In this document: positions 25,713-34,500 of the stretch, piece after piece
How the letters are laid out: each line of letters begins with the position of its first letter
How positions within the stretch are numbered: the first letter of the stretch is position 1
Source: an uncultured Eggerthella sp.
GTDB taxonomy: Bacteria; Actinomycetota; Coriobacteriia; Coriobacteriales; Eggerthellaceae
Direction: 5' to 3'
Length of the DNA stretch: 64,000 nt
Assembly: GCA_900553605.1 (NCBI GenBank)
Contig: USDX01000001.1
Location: 124,001-188,000, forward strand
Position numbers and translations under genes: made by a program
Notes under the pieces: generated by a model
What the model saw: only the letters and a program-made list of their open reading frames with translations
Told to the model about the DNA's origin: nothing
Database searches by the model: none

Positions 25713-26534
25713 TTAGCGGAAAGTATTTATAACCATAACGCCGGACATTGATTCAATAAAAGCGAGCGACTTTCTGATTTCTATTGTCTGATCGAAAATT
25801 TGGCGAGTGACGTTCAGCTGCTGCAATGCGATGTCTTCCATTCTCTGCCTGTGGCAGAGCTCGTCAAAATAAAGAATCGCTTCTTTGAGGGTGTCGGCTC
25901 GGCCCGTAGAAACAATTTGATACATCATGTAGAGAGTTCCGGGGTCTGCGTATTCGAAGCTAATGAAGTTGTCCGGAATCGAGTTGTAATTCGCGATGAT
26001 TTTCGTGGAAATTGGTCGTGCCTCATCCTTGCATGCAGCCAATTTTTTATTGAACTTCTTTCTCCGCCTTTTCTTCTTGTTCTCTGCGGCACGATACGCA
26101 AGGTAGAAACCGACAGCGGGAATCAGAAAAGGCCCAAAAGCCATTGCTGCTGAGATTGGGTCTGAGGTGTTCGGAAAGCAGAGAAGGAAGAAGATGATGG
26201 TAGCTATTGCTGCTGCGATAACCGAGTAGCCTAATTTGCTTTCTGTGGGTGTTTCATCGTTTTGGGCAGAAGCTGCTTTGATCCGCTCAATTCGCTCTCC
26301 AATGGAGCGGATTTGGTTGTAATTGTTGGTTTGTGGTTCGACTTGCTTCCAGATTCCATAAATCATTTGTGCAAGCTCTGTTTGTTCATCGTGCTTCGCT
26401 TTTTCTGTCTCGAATGCACTTTGGGATGCTTTTGCGGTTTTGCTGGGTGCGTGGTTGTTGTCAAGTTTTGCACCGCATGCGCTGCAGTAGGCTGCGCCGT
26501 TTTTGTTTTCTGTACCGCATGCATTGCAAAACAT
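25713..26534 (-). CDS. Zinc-ribbon protein with two membrane helices
   Basis: The zinc ribbon is MFCNACG...YCSACG (residues 3-20). A Lys/Glu-rich helix (40-95) leads to two membrane helices (about 102-121 and 127-149), and a long cytoplasmic helical tail rich in charged residues follows. The start is set at the second Met because GGAG lies 6 nt before it, giving 273 residues. A first ATG 12 bp upstream has no ribosome site. Unlike the single-helix members, most of this protein would face the cytoplasm. The 157 bp after its stop hold no gene. Confidence 0.75.
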   Translation of the reverse strand: MFCNACGTENKNGAAYCSACGAKLDNNHAPSKTAKASQSAFETEKAKHDEQTELAQMIYGIWKQVEPQTNNYNQIRSIGERIERIKAASAQNDETPTESKLGYSVIAAAIATIIFFLLCFPNTSDPISAAMAFGPFLIPAVGFYLAYRAAENKKKRRRKKFNKKLAACKDEARPISTKIIANYNSIPDNFISFEYADPGTLYMMYQIVSTGRADTLKEAILYFDELCHRQRMEDIALQQLNVTRQIFDQTIEIRKSLAFIESMSGVMVINTFR

Positions 26535-26593
26535 GGGTTGCTCCATTCTGGCAGGAAGGGTGGCCGCATCGCCGGGATGCGGCCACCTGGATA

Positions 26594-28054
26594 TTACGCG
26601 TTAGTCTGAGTTGCTTCGGTGAAGGTGTAGTTCGAGAAGTTGATGTATCGCGGGCCGCCATACTTTGCGTTTGCGCAGACGGTTTTCGTGTTCTCTGTTA
26701 CATTGATGGCGTTTTTGGAATCGGAGCTGCCCGTCCAGCTGCTGTACTTGCAGGTGATGTCAACCGATTGTCCGCTGTCGTTAAGCGTGATGCTGAAGCT
26801 GTTGTCGCCAAATTTATGGGTCGCTTTGCCGGTTGCCGTGCCTTTAACCGATGCGGAATTGTAGGTTATGCCTACGTTGTTCATTCCTGCGCTTGGCGTG
26901 TAGTTGGTGCTGTAGGTTGCGGACATGCTCCCGTCGGATGCTTCGCCGAATGTAATGGAGGCATCGATATTGGCGCTGCTGACTATTCCTTCGGTTCCGG
27001 AATACTTGAACGTCTTATCCCTCAGCGTCCATTCGGTGTTTTGGTCGGTGGTAGTAGCATCGCCTGAGGCTTTCCAGCCAGAGCTCGGGTCGAAGGTAAA
27101 GCTCTGAGATGCCTTGGCAGTGTCGGTCGCGAACCAATAGGTATAGGTTACGGTGCTGGTGGCGTTGGAAGTGTAGGTGCCGTTTGATTCGTTGAAATCG
27201 GAGTTGAAGTCGGAATAGCTCACGTTGCTTGAGCTGCTCTTCTGGCTAAGCGTGTCTACGCCCTTCAGCGGCTTGGTTTCTTTGCTGTCGATGGTTAGGG
27301 AGTAGTCGGAAGCTTTGCTCCAGGTTCCGTTAACGTTCTTGAAGTCGCATTTGCCAGTGAAGTTTGTTTCGAAGCTATCGTTGGCAATAGTGCCTGAGAA
27401 GTAAACGGTTTTAAGCTGGTCGGTGCCGTACCAGGCTTTTGCCATTTGGCGGGTATCGGAATCGTAGCCAGCAAGAGGGTCTTCTTGCTTGTCGATCTTA
27501 AAGTTTTTGATTTCGTAGGCCGATTCATTGGTGTAGTTGCTGGAGACCGCTCCGTTGGTTGCCAGAGGGCTTTGGGCAAATGCCTGGCGGGCTACATCGG
27601 TGGGGACGCCCCCGAATAGGGGCACGATGAAAGCAATGATTGCAACCAGAACAACTATTGCGATGCCGCCACCCAAGATGCCGTACTTCTTGGTTTTGTC
27701 GAGCCCTTTGAACTTGTTTACGGTGTCATCGATGATTTTACCTGCTTTTGCACCAGCGGTTTCTCCCTCTGGCTTGGGTTGAGTTGTTTCAGCCTGGGTG
27801 GCGGCAGTTTGCGAAGGTTCCGGCTTCGGTTCTGCTATAGGTTCCGTTGCAGCATCGGTTTCAGATGCAGAGTTTGCGGATGTCCGTGCGGCTTCCGTAG
27901 CGGGTTTGGGGCTTGTGCTTGTGGTCGGTGTTTTTTCTTGCGGTTGAGCGCTATCTGCCGATTGCTGCCGAGTTTGCTTGGCAATTTTCGTGCCGCATTC
28001 CGGACAGAACAGCGCACCTTCTTCGATCTGCTTTCCGCATTCTGGACAAAACAT
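26594..28054 (-). CDS. Zinc-ribbon membrane protein with large beta-rich outer domain
   Basis: The 486-residue product begins MFCPECG...FCPECG (residues 3-20), continues with a Thr/Pro/Glu linker of about 80 residues and has one membrane helix (about 125-146). The outer part of about 340 residues is Thr/Ser-rich and beta-strand-like with many polar repeats, resembling outer regions of TcaA-like or cell-wall-facing proteins. No enzyme motif was seen. ACGAAAGGAACTTCC precedes the ATG. It is the longest of the cluster. Confidence 0.78.
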   Translation of the reverse strand: MFCPECGKQIEEGALFCPECGTKIAKQTRQQSADSAQPQEKTPTTSTSPKPATEAARTSANSASETDAATEPIAEPKPEPSQTAATQAETTQPKPEGETAGAKAGKIIDDTVNKFKGLDKTKKYGILGGGIAIVVLVAIIAFIVPLFGGVPTDVARQAFAQSPLATNGAVSSNYTNESAYEIKNFKIDKQEDPLAGYDSDTRQMAKAWYGTDQLKTVYFSGTIANDSFETNFTGKCDFKNVNGTWSKASDYSLTIDSKETKPLKGVDTLSQKSSSSNVSYSDFNSDFNESNGTYTSNATSTVTYTYWFATDTAKASQSFTFDPSSGWKASGDATTTDQNTEWTLRDKTFKYSGTEGIVSSANIDASITFGEASDGSMSATYSTNYTPSAGMNNVGITYNSASVKGTATGKATHKFGDNSFSITLNDSGQSVDITCKYSSWTGSSDSKNAINVTENTKTVCANAKYGGPRYINFSNYTFTEATQTNA

Positions 28055-28084
28055 GGAAGTTCCTTTCGTGTATGGCTTGATTGT

Positions 28085-28666
28085 TTAGTTCGAGCCGTAT
28101 TGCTTGATTTCTTCAATTGCTTTTTGACGTTTGTTCTTCAGGTAGAAGAAGCCGGGGATTCCCGAGATGGCAAGGGCGGGAATGGTCACGACTGCAAGTC
28201 CGAAGAAAGAAAAGACAATCAAGGCAATTGCGATATTTTTGTACTCCTGATGGTCGCGGAGGTATTCGGTCGCAGTTGAGATACCGAGTGGAGCAAGCCC
28301 CAGTACGAGAGGAGTCATCAGGCTCATTACGGCCGCGTGTAATTCGCCGGAAGTTGCCGTTTGAAGCTCGGGGATTGAAACTTCGGGGAGGTGGGAAACA
28401 AGAGCCGCAAACCAAGACAGCAGGAGGGGGATAGCAATAACCGCGGAGACGATAAGCTTGTTTCGAATTCGCTTTTTGGTCTCTTCTGCTTCGTTTAGGT
28501 AAAACTTCCGACTGATTCCGTGAAGTTTGTCAAGCTTCACGTTGATGCTTGAAGAGTAGCCATCGAAAAGGTTTTCCTGGATTCGTGTCGATGCTAACGG
28601 AGTTCCGCAGGCGATGCAGGTTGTGTCACTATTTTTGTTTTCTGTGCCGCATTGGGTGCAAAACAC
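28085..28666 (-). CDS. Zinc-ribbon protein with three to four membrane helices
   Basis: The start is GTG, preceded by GAGGAAACA, giving MFCTQCG...TCIACG (residues 3-20). A helical linker (40-68) leads to membrane helices at about 70-92, 112-132 and 145-172. The 193-residue product ends with a basic tail (KNKRQKAIEEIKQYG). The last helix and tail (SGIPGFFYLKNK) resemble the C-terminus of the next gene in the run (28682), which lacks a ribbon. The function is unknown. Confidence 0.75.
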   Translation of the reverse strand: MFCTQCGTENKNSDTTCIACGTPLASTRIQENLFDGYSSSINVKLDKLHGISRKFYLNEAEETKKRIRNKLIVSAVIAIPLLLSWFAALVSHLPEVSIPELQTATSGELHAAVMSLMTPLVLGLAPLGISTATEYLRDHQEYKNIAIALIVFSFFGLAVVTIPALAISGIPGFFYLKNKRQKAIEEIKQYGSN

Positions 28667-28681
28667 TGTTTCCTCTTTTCT

Positions 28682-29074
28682 TTAAGCAACAAGAGCGGAA
28701 AGCTGCTCGTTTGCAAGATCTGCTTCTGCCTTTGTCTTTTTGAGCTTGTTACGAAGGCTGATGAAACTAGGAATCCCGGCAAAGAATGCAAATAAAAAGA
28801 CGAAATAGAAGAGGATGAGAAGGAAGATCACGCTAAACCAGACAACAAATCCGTGGTTTTTAACGAAATCGATAATAGGGAGGACTCCGAAGGGAACAAA
28901 GAAGAAAAGTCCACAGGTGATAATCGTTGTAACAACCATGGAGGAAGCGGAGATATCCATGTTCGGAGAGCTTGCCGTGCTCATCAGCATGCTGCCAAAT
29001 CCAACGGCGACTATCACTCCGAGTATCGTGCACACGGTGAAGCGCGATTTCAGGTGCTTATATTCATCTTCCAT
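28682..29074 (-). CDS. Membrane protein coupled to the upstream zinc-ribbon gene
   Basis: The 130-residue product has three likely membrane helices (about 12-32, 45-70 and 78-106) and a charged tail, but no zinc ribbon. Its ATG overlaps the stop of the preceding 71-residue ribbon gene (TGATG), so translation is coupled. Together the two look like the 28085 protein split in two. The frame is open upstream of the ATG and reads sensibly (EYAVLMEDEYKHL), which hints at a frameshift inside an ancestral single gene or at recoding. Confidence 0.65.
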   Translation of the reverse strand: MEDEYKHLKSRFTVCTILGVIVAVGFGSMLMSTASSPNMDISASSMVVTTIITCGLFFFVPFGVLPIIDFVKNHGFVVWFSVIFLLILFYFVFLFAFFAGIPSFISLRNKLKKTKAEADLANEQLSALVA

Positions 29075-29289
29075 CAGCACTGCATATTCGCTGGTTCTTT
29101 CGACGTTTTCTCAAATTCACGCTCTGCTCGTGCGGCTTCGTGGTAGTTCTTCAAATCCTCGGCGGTAAGAGGGCGCTGGTTGGCGGGGCGTTGCTGTGTC
29201 GGCTGGATGGCGTTACCAACTTGCGTTCCGCAGCTGCCGCAGAAGTAGGCATCTTCTCGCAATTCGTTTCCGCAATTAGGGCAAAACAT
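29074..29289 (-). CDS. Small zinc-ribbon protein, first gene of the cluster
   Basis: The 71-residue product is a double-CxxC ribbon (FCPNCG, then FCGSCG, residues 2-20) with a charged helical tail and no membrane segment. ACGAAAGGAACCAACT precedes the ATG at 29289. A longer in-frame start 216 bp upstream would cross the promoter region and is rejected. It overlaps the next gene by one base. It may be the N-terminal half of a protein completed by that gene, and is the first gene after the divergent XRE regulator. Confidence 0.65.
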   Translation of the reverse strand: MFCPNCGNELREDAYFCGSCGTQVGNAIQPTQQRPANQRPLTAEDLKNYHEAARAEREFEKTSKEPANMQC

Positions 29290-29383
29290 AGTTGGTTCCT
29301 TTCGTTGGGCGCATTTGCGCGTAGTAAACAGATTGGTTAAAGCGGCTGGCTGCGAACCCTGTTTGGCTGTCTTTGCTGTTAGC

Positions 29384-29401
29384 TGTGTCCGATAGGACAC
29401 A
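29384..29401. promoter_or_regulatory. Perfect palindrome, candidate XRE operator
   Basis: TGTGTCC-GATA-GGACACA is a perfect 7-bp inverted repeat with a 4-bp spacer in the 144-bp divergent region. On the minus strand a TATACT (29413-29408) lies just upstream, so the palindrome would overlap the transcription start of the zinc-ribbon run. It also precedes the XRE gene at 29434. Size and symmetry fit a dimeric XRE repressor. Confidence 0.6.
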
Positions 29402-29433
29402 TGCTTTAGTATAGACCGAATTAGGCTTGCAGC

Positions 29434-29649
29434 ATGACACTTGCTACGAGACAAGCTATTGGGATGCGCATCCGGCAGTTGAGGAAGGTAAACGGCCTTT
29501 CTCAAACTAAGCTTGCCCTGATGGTTGGGGTAGAGCGTTCATATCTTGCTCGCGTTGAAGCGGGCTCTCGTAATGCCAGCATTGATGTTCTTGAAAAGAT
29601 CGCCGATGGATTTGGCATGAGCCTTTCCGAATTTTTCTCAGGGATCTGA
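29434..29649 (+). CDS. Small XRE-family helix-turn-helix regulator
   Basis: The 71-residue protein is almost wholly a Cro/C1-type helix-turn-helix: RIRQLRKVNGLSQTKLALMVGVERSYLARVEAGSRNASIDVLEKIADGFGMSLSEFF. It has no effector domain. AGG lies about 10 nt before the ATG, a weak site, as is common for autoregulated repressors. It diverges from the zinc-ribbon run and probably binds the palindrome at 29384. It overlaps the convergent small gene at 29638 by 12 bp. Confidence 0.85.
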   Translation: MTLATRQAIGMRIRQLRKVNGLSQTKLALMVGVERSYLARVEAGSRNASIDVLEKIADGFGMSLSEFFSGI

Positions 29650-29862
29650 ATAAATCCATCTCATTTCATCGCCTAGGACTAATTGGTAGCCATTTCGCTC
29701 TAATAGATTGTCGACAAGGCAGAATGCGGCGCGTAACGTGAAGCCTTCCAGTTCCCAAAGAGACTCCAAGTTGGAATTGCAAAGAAGGGGGTTGGCGCTT
29801 GCGATAAGCACAAGTTCTTCCTTATTTTGCAGCGCTGTCTCGAATGCTTTAGGTATTTTCAT
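29638..29862 (-). CDS. Small protein of unknown function, convergent with the XRE gene
   Basis: The 74-residue product has no recognisable domain. It is mixed alpha/beta by eye, with the segments EELVLIASANPLLC and GYQLVLGDEMRWIY. A strong site, GGAGGGCGTA, precedes the ATG, which is the main argument for it being real. It overlaps the 3' end of the XRE gene by 12 bp on the other strand, so read-through from either gene would give antisense RNA. Confidence 0.55.
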   Translation of the reverse strand: MKIPKAFETALQNKEELVLIASANPLLCNSNLESLWELEGFTLRAAFCLVDNLLERNGYQLVLGDEMRWIYSDP

Positions 29863-30011
29863 TACGCCCTCCTTCTATCTGCTGTTTCTTTCGACACGCT
29901 TATAATCTCTTAGAAACATGCTCGGAAAAAGTGACATTGAAAGAGTAAAAAAGTAGTAATCTACTCCATATCGTATGGTTTGAAGGGGTACCGAATTAAG
30001 GCGGATATTGT

Positions 30012-31427
30012 ATGGACTTGATGGATCAATTGCAAACCCCGCAGGGACGGTTTCCCGTAAAGCAGGCTATTTGCAGCCTGGAGGGGAAGAGATCTCAGGC
30101 GAGCATTAAATTTTCATTTGACGATTCGGGTGTTGCGCAAGCTACTACGGGGGCAGTCAAAAAGGACAAACTGCGTGAATTCGGTGTAGAAGACCTAGCT
30201 TTTCTTTATGGATCCGATGGTCGTTTGGACCATATGCTTATTCAGGAACTTGCTCTAAAAACGGGGCCCTTGTTTGGGGCGCATGCTGAAGAAGCGGTTG
30301 CCGATTGGATCACGGAATCGCACATGGCTAAAGATGTGATAACCCTGCAGGAAGTGCTTAATGGCCGGAAGCCTTATGCTCTGATAAACGGGAATATCGA
30401 AAGCGATCATGGATCTTTGGTTGCAAAGATCCATGTGCACAATAAATCAACTAGCAACTCTTTTGATATGTTTTCGTTCACTGTGAATATTGCCGAGGGA
30501 ACTACGAGCGCATTTTTCGCGGAAATGCCTGAATTCCCTCATTTCAAGAAGTTTTCTGCGCCTGGTATGTACGACTATGCATTCTTCGATTTGGGTGAAG
30601 ATGATTTCGGCAGCTATATGACAGTGACCTTGTTTGCGTTTAAGCGGGAGATTACCGCGTTCGACTTTGCTGCCGCGTTGTCTGCCTTCGCGGAAGGAGA
30701 CGCAGCCAGCGAAGCGGGTTTTGAGGCTTTGCTAGAACGTGCTTCTGAAGAGATAGGCTTCCCGGTTAATGAACCACCCTCCAACTACTTCGGTCTTTCG
30801 GAGGAGTTGATCCTCGATCCGGCAGAGTCGAGCAAGCAAGATGTTCCGCACCTGCAAAAGTTGGTGCATGCGATCATTTCCCTTCATTTACAGGGCGTCG
30901 GTATCGATGTGTTTCGCTCTACAGAAAGCGATGACTTCATGGTGTTCCCTAATTATCTTAGCTATCTTTGGTATCGCTTTTCTCGCCAGTTGGGTCAGGT
31001 AAAAATTGGTTATTGCGAAATCTGTGGTAAGGGTTTTTCTTTGGCGGGACATCGTGGCATTTCGCGTACGTATTGCAGCGAACAGTGCAAAACAAAAGCG
31101 AAAAACGCTCGCGTAAAGCGACAGCGCGATGCGTGCCGCGAACTGTTTATTGATCAGCAACTGTCGGTTTCGGAAATTGCGAAAACGGTATATGCCGAAG
31201 AGCTTTCAAGCAATGTGCGTGCAAATAAAAGGAAAACACCCGAAGAAGCGGAAAATCAGGTACGGAAAAACCTTGTGGGCTACCCCACATTTAAACACAA
31301 AGTTGATGATGACTTGCGTGCTGGAGCCGGTGCGCCATTTGTGCGACGCTGTATGGAAGAAGGGGTGCTTTCTGCTGAGCAGGTTGCGCAGCGTATCAGC
31401 GAATTGGGCATTATGCCGAAGAAATAG
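30012..31427 (+). CDS. Orphan protein with C-terminal zinc finger and HTH-like segment
   Basis: The 471-residue product has no family I can name. The N-terminal 320 residues are acidic and mixed alpha/beta. The C-terminal part has a zinc finger CxxC-x16-CxxxC (C335, C338, C355, C359), similar to CGNR-type fingers, then a basic helix (KAKNARVKRQR) and a helix-turn-helix-like segment (QLSVSEIAKTVYAE). Nucleic-acid binding is therefore likely. AAGGCGG precedes the ATG. It stands alone, ending before a hairpin shared with the convergent surface-protein gene. No phage or plasmid genes are adjacent. Confidence 0.75.
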   Translation: MDLMDQLQTPQGRFPVKQAICSLEGKRSQASIKFSFDDSGVAQATTGAVKKDKLREFGVEDLAFLYGSDGRLDHMLIQELALKTGPLFGAHAEEAVADWITESHMAKDVITLQEVLNGRKPYALINGNIESDHGSLVAKIHVHNKSTSNSFDMFSFTVNIAEGTTSAFFAEMPEFPHFKKFSAPGMYDYAFFDLGEDDFGSYMTVTLFAFKREITAFDFAAALSAFAEGDAASEAGFEALLERASEEIGFPVNEPPSNYFGLSEELILDPAESSKQDVPHLQKLVHAIISLHLQGVGIDVFRSTESDDFMVFPNYLSYLWYRFSRQLGQVKIGYCEICGKGFSLAGHRGISRTYCSEQCKTKAKNARVKRQRDACRELFIDQQLSVSEIAKTVYAEELSSNVRANKRKTPEEAENQVRKNLVGYPTFKHKVDDDLRAGAGAPFVRRCMEEGVLSAEQVAQRISELGIMPKK

Positions 31428-31534
31428 CACACTTGTTTTGCCTCGCGCCTCCGAGCCTGGCGAGCTGCAGGCGCCTCAATTGCTTCTATCGGGTGATGAG
31501 CCAGTTTGGTGTTGGAAACGTTTAGATTATAGTG

Positions 31535-31573
31535 GCGGCCCCTATCAAGCGGTGTCTGACTTGATGGGGCCGC
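31535..31573. terminator. Stem-loop between convergent genes
   Basis: The stem GCGGCCCCTATCAAG/CTTGATGGGGCCGC (near perfect) has a 10-nt loop. It lies between the stop of the zinc-finger gene and the stop of the surface-protein gene. It has no clear T-run on either side, so termination efficiency is uncertain. Confidence 0.6.
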
Positions 31574-31585
31574 TTTGGGCTTTGG

Positions 31586-34500
31586 CTACTTCACGTGCTT
31601 GGTGCGACGAAGTTTGCGTCCTGCCAGCAGGGCGGCTCCCGCTCCTGCTCCAGCAAGTGCGGCGAACGTACCTGCCGCTTTGTTGTCTCCGGTTTTGGGC
31701 GATGCGCTATTCGCTTGGCTGGCGTTTGCTTGCTTGCTGTTAAGCTGCAGCTTTGCGGGAGTGGTCGTTGGGTTTGCGGCGTTGTTGGCACTTCCTGCTT
31801 GGTTTGCCGCTTCTTGTTCCGCCAATTCTTTGGCAAGTGCGGCATCGTAGGCTGCTTGGGCAGCGCGGAGGTTTTCTGCTGCTTCCTGGTAGTTCAGCAA
31901 CGCTTCAACGTAATGCTCCGAATGGCGTCCTACTTCCTGCTCGGCTGCTTCAAGCTCGGCTTTAGCGGCGTCGGCTTTCGCTTGCGCCTCGCGTGCTGCT
32001 GTATACAGGGCGTCGAGATCAGCAAAGCGGGTGTCGGTGATGCCGTTTCCATAGGCATCGTTGGCGTTAATGGCTTTTGCGGCGGCTAACGTATCAGCAA
32101 AAGCTGTGCTTTCCTGTTCTCGTTGTGCAACGGCCGCTTCGGCGGCGTGGATCGCTGCATTGGCTGTGTCAAGCTCCAATTTGGCGTCGGCGGCGCTTGT
32201 GCTGGCGTTGCCCGCTTTGTCTTGCGCCTGCTCTACTGCAAGGACAAGGCCGTTCAGGCGTGCGAATTTGCCTTGCGCGTCAAGGAGCTTGCTGTTTGCG
32301 TTGGCCGCCTCCTGTTCGGCTTTCGCTACTTCGCCTTGCTTTGCTTCCGCGTTGGCTTCTGCTTGCTTGAGTGCTTCGGCGGCATTTGCGGCGTCGTTTT
32401 CTGCAGCCTTCAGCTTGCTTGCAGCCTCATTTTGCTTGGCAACGGCACTTTCCTGGATGGTAAGTGCGGCGTCGTAGGCTTCCTGTGCCTGAGCAAGCTC
32501 GGCGGAGAGTCCCGCAAGTTCCTCGTTGGCGGCATCTTTGTTTCTTTGTGCTGCCTCCGTTTCGCCTTTCGCTGCTGCAAGGTCTGCCTCAGCTGCGCTT
32601 GCGTTTTCCTTTGCAGCAGCCAGCGCTTGCTGTTTGGTGAAAACGTTGCTCTTCGCTTCTTCGAGCTGCGCATTTGCCTCGTTCAGTGCTTGTATGGCTT
32701 GCGCTACGGCGTCCTGGGCGGCTTTTGCTGCTTTCTGCTTTTCAGAAACGCTCTGCTCAGACACCTCAACCGCGCTCTGCGCTTCTGTCTGTTTTGCCTG
32801 GGCTTGTCCGACGTTTTGCTGTGCCGTCGTTGCAGCCTGCTCCTTTGCGGACAGCGCTTCGCCAGCCGAAGATTGCTTTGTTTGCGCCTGGGCAAGTGCC
32901 GCCTTCGCTGCCTCGAGCTGCTGGTCGAGGCTTACCGCGCCGCCTGGGTTGTCTAGGTATTCCTGATAGGCATCGATGAGCGCTTCAAACTCGTCAATGG
33001 TGTAGCTGGCGTATTTGGAATACTTATTCTGGTAGTTGCTCAAATAGGATGCGTTATAGCATGCGGTGGTTCGATACTGCGTAAAACCAACGCCCATAAG
33101 CTGATCGGCTGCCCAGAATAGGTTGGTGTAGTGGCCGACTACGACGTTACGAGCTTTTGCTTCCGTCTTAATCTGCTGAAGGGTTGCTTCGTTGATTTCT
33201 GTGATGCCGAGTTCGTCTTTGATTTGGTCAAACGTGCGCTTTTCCTTCTTGTACCAACCGATGGTTGGGTCGTCAGTGTATCCGAATGCAAGATTTTCGC
33301 AATTTACCTGCAACAAAGAATGGTCGCGAAGTCCCGCACCCCGGTCGGCACCCGTTTGCGCTACCGCCATGAAGTAAAAGTTGGTGAGGGAGGGGTTGCG
33401 TTTCATGTCACCTACGAAGTTGTCATCTGAAGCGCGCAACTCGTTGATCTTCTTCATGATACCGATGCTTTTCTTTAAATTGACAAGGCTGGTGGCGTCC
33501 TTTTCATCGCCAATCACGGTAACCATGTTGTTGCGCTCTTCCGGCATAAAGGAAGCCCTGTCCCCGTAGGCATATTTGTCGAAGCTCTCCGTTGTGGCTT
33601 TTTCGATTACCTGCTTAGCGCGTTCCAGGTCGTTCTTCTGCTCATCGGTAAGGTTCTCCTGGCTCAGCATCCAGTTCACGAAGCCGAGTGACCCTTGCTT
33701 TGCCTGCTCGTTTGCGGCATCGATTTCGGAGTTGATGCGGTCGACCTCTGCCTGGGCAGCGGATACGGCGGAATCGGCTGCGGTTTTGTCGAGTTTTGCT
33801 TGCTTCACTGCCGCGTCTGATTTCTCCTTTTCCGACTGTGCGGCTGCTACCGCTTCGTCAGCGCGCTGCTTTGCTTCGATTGCTGCAGCGTTTTCCGTTT
33901 TGGCGCTAGCGAGGTCGTTTTCGGCAGCAGTTGCGGCTTTCTTTGCGGCGTCCAGCGTGACCTGGGCGTCAGTTGCTGCTTTTTCCTTGGTGGCAACAGC
34001 GCTATTTGCCTTTGCCAGATCGGTTTCGGCGGTCGAAACGGAGCTATTCGCAGCAGACAGCGCGCTTTCGGCCTTCTGCTGCTTTTCTTGCGCGGCGCTT
34101 AGCTCTGTCTGTGCGGAATCGACTTTAGCTTGCGCGGCTGCAAGGGCGTCTTCGGACACGCCGCCTTTCGCGGCATCGAGCGCGGCCTTAGCTGAGTTTA
34201 GCTTTGCGGTTGCATTCGCAACAGCGTTATCGGCGTTCGCTTTTGCGGTTTTGGCTGCCGTCAGTTTTTGCTGCGCTTGCTCGCTTTCGGCTTTTGCCTC
34301 ATCAACCTTTGCCTGGGCTGCCCTCAGCTCACTTTGCGCCTGAGAAAGGTTACTTGCTGCTTTATCGAGTGCAGCTTGGGCTTCGGATGATTTTTGCTGT
34401 GCTTCGGCTAATGCCTCGGGCGTTGCTTCCTTGGCGGCTTCCTTTGCTGCAGCAAGGGCATCGTTTGCCGCGGCGGCTTTATTCAGTGCCTCATCGTAGG

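Noticed and set aside
21920..29649. Prophage or integrated element in the block that interrupts the S10 cluster
   Set aside because: No integrase, transposase, terminase, tRNA target or direct repeats were seen at either border.
29434..29862. Classical toxin-antitoxin pair formed by the XRE gene and the neighbouring small gene
   Set aside because: The genes are convergent, not in tandem, and the small protein shows no toxin-family features.
32061..32966. Several Cys/Ala/Ser-rich open frames opposite the coiled-coil protein
   Set aside because: They result from the repetitive Ala/Glu/Lys codons of the surface protein and have no start signals.
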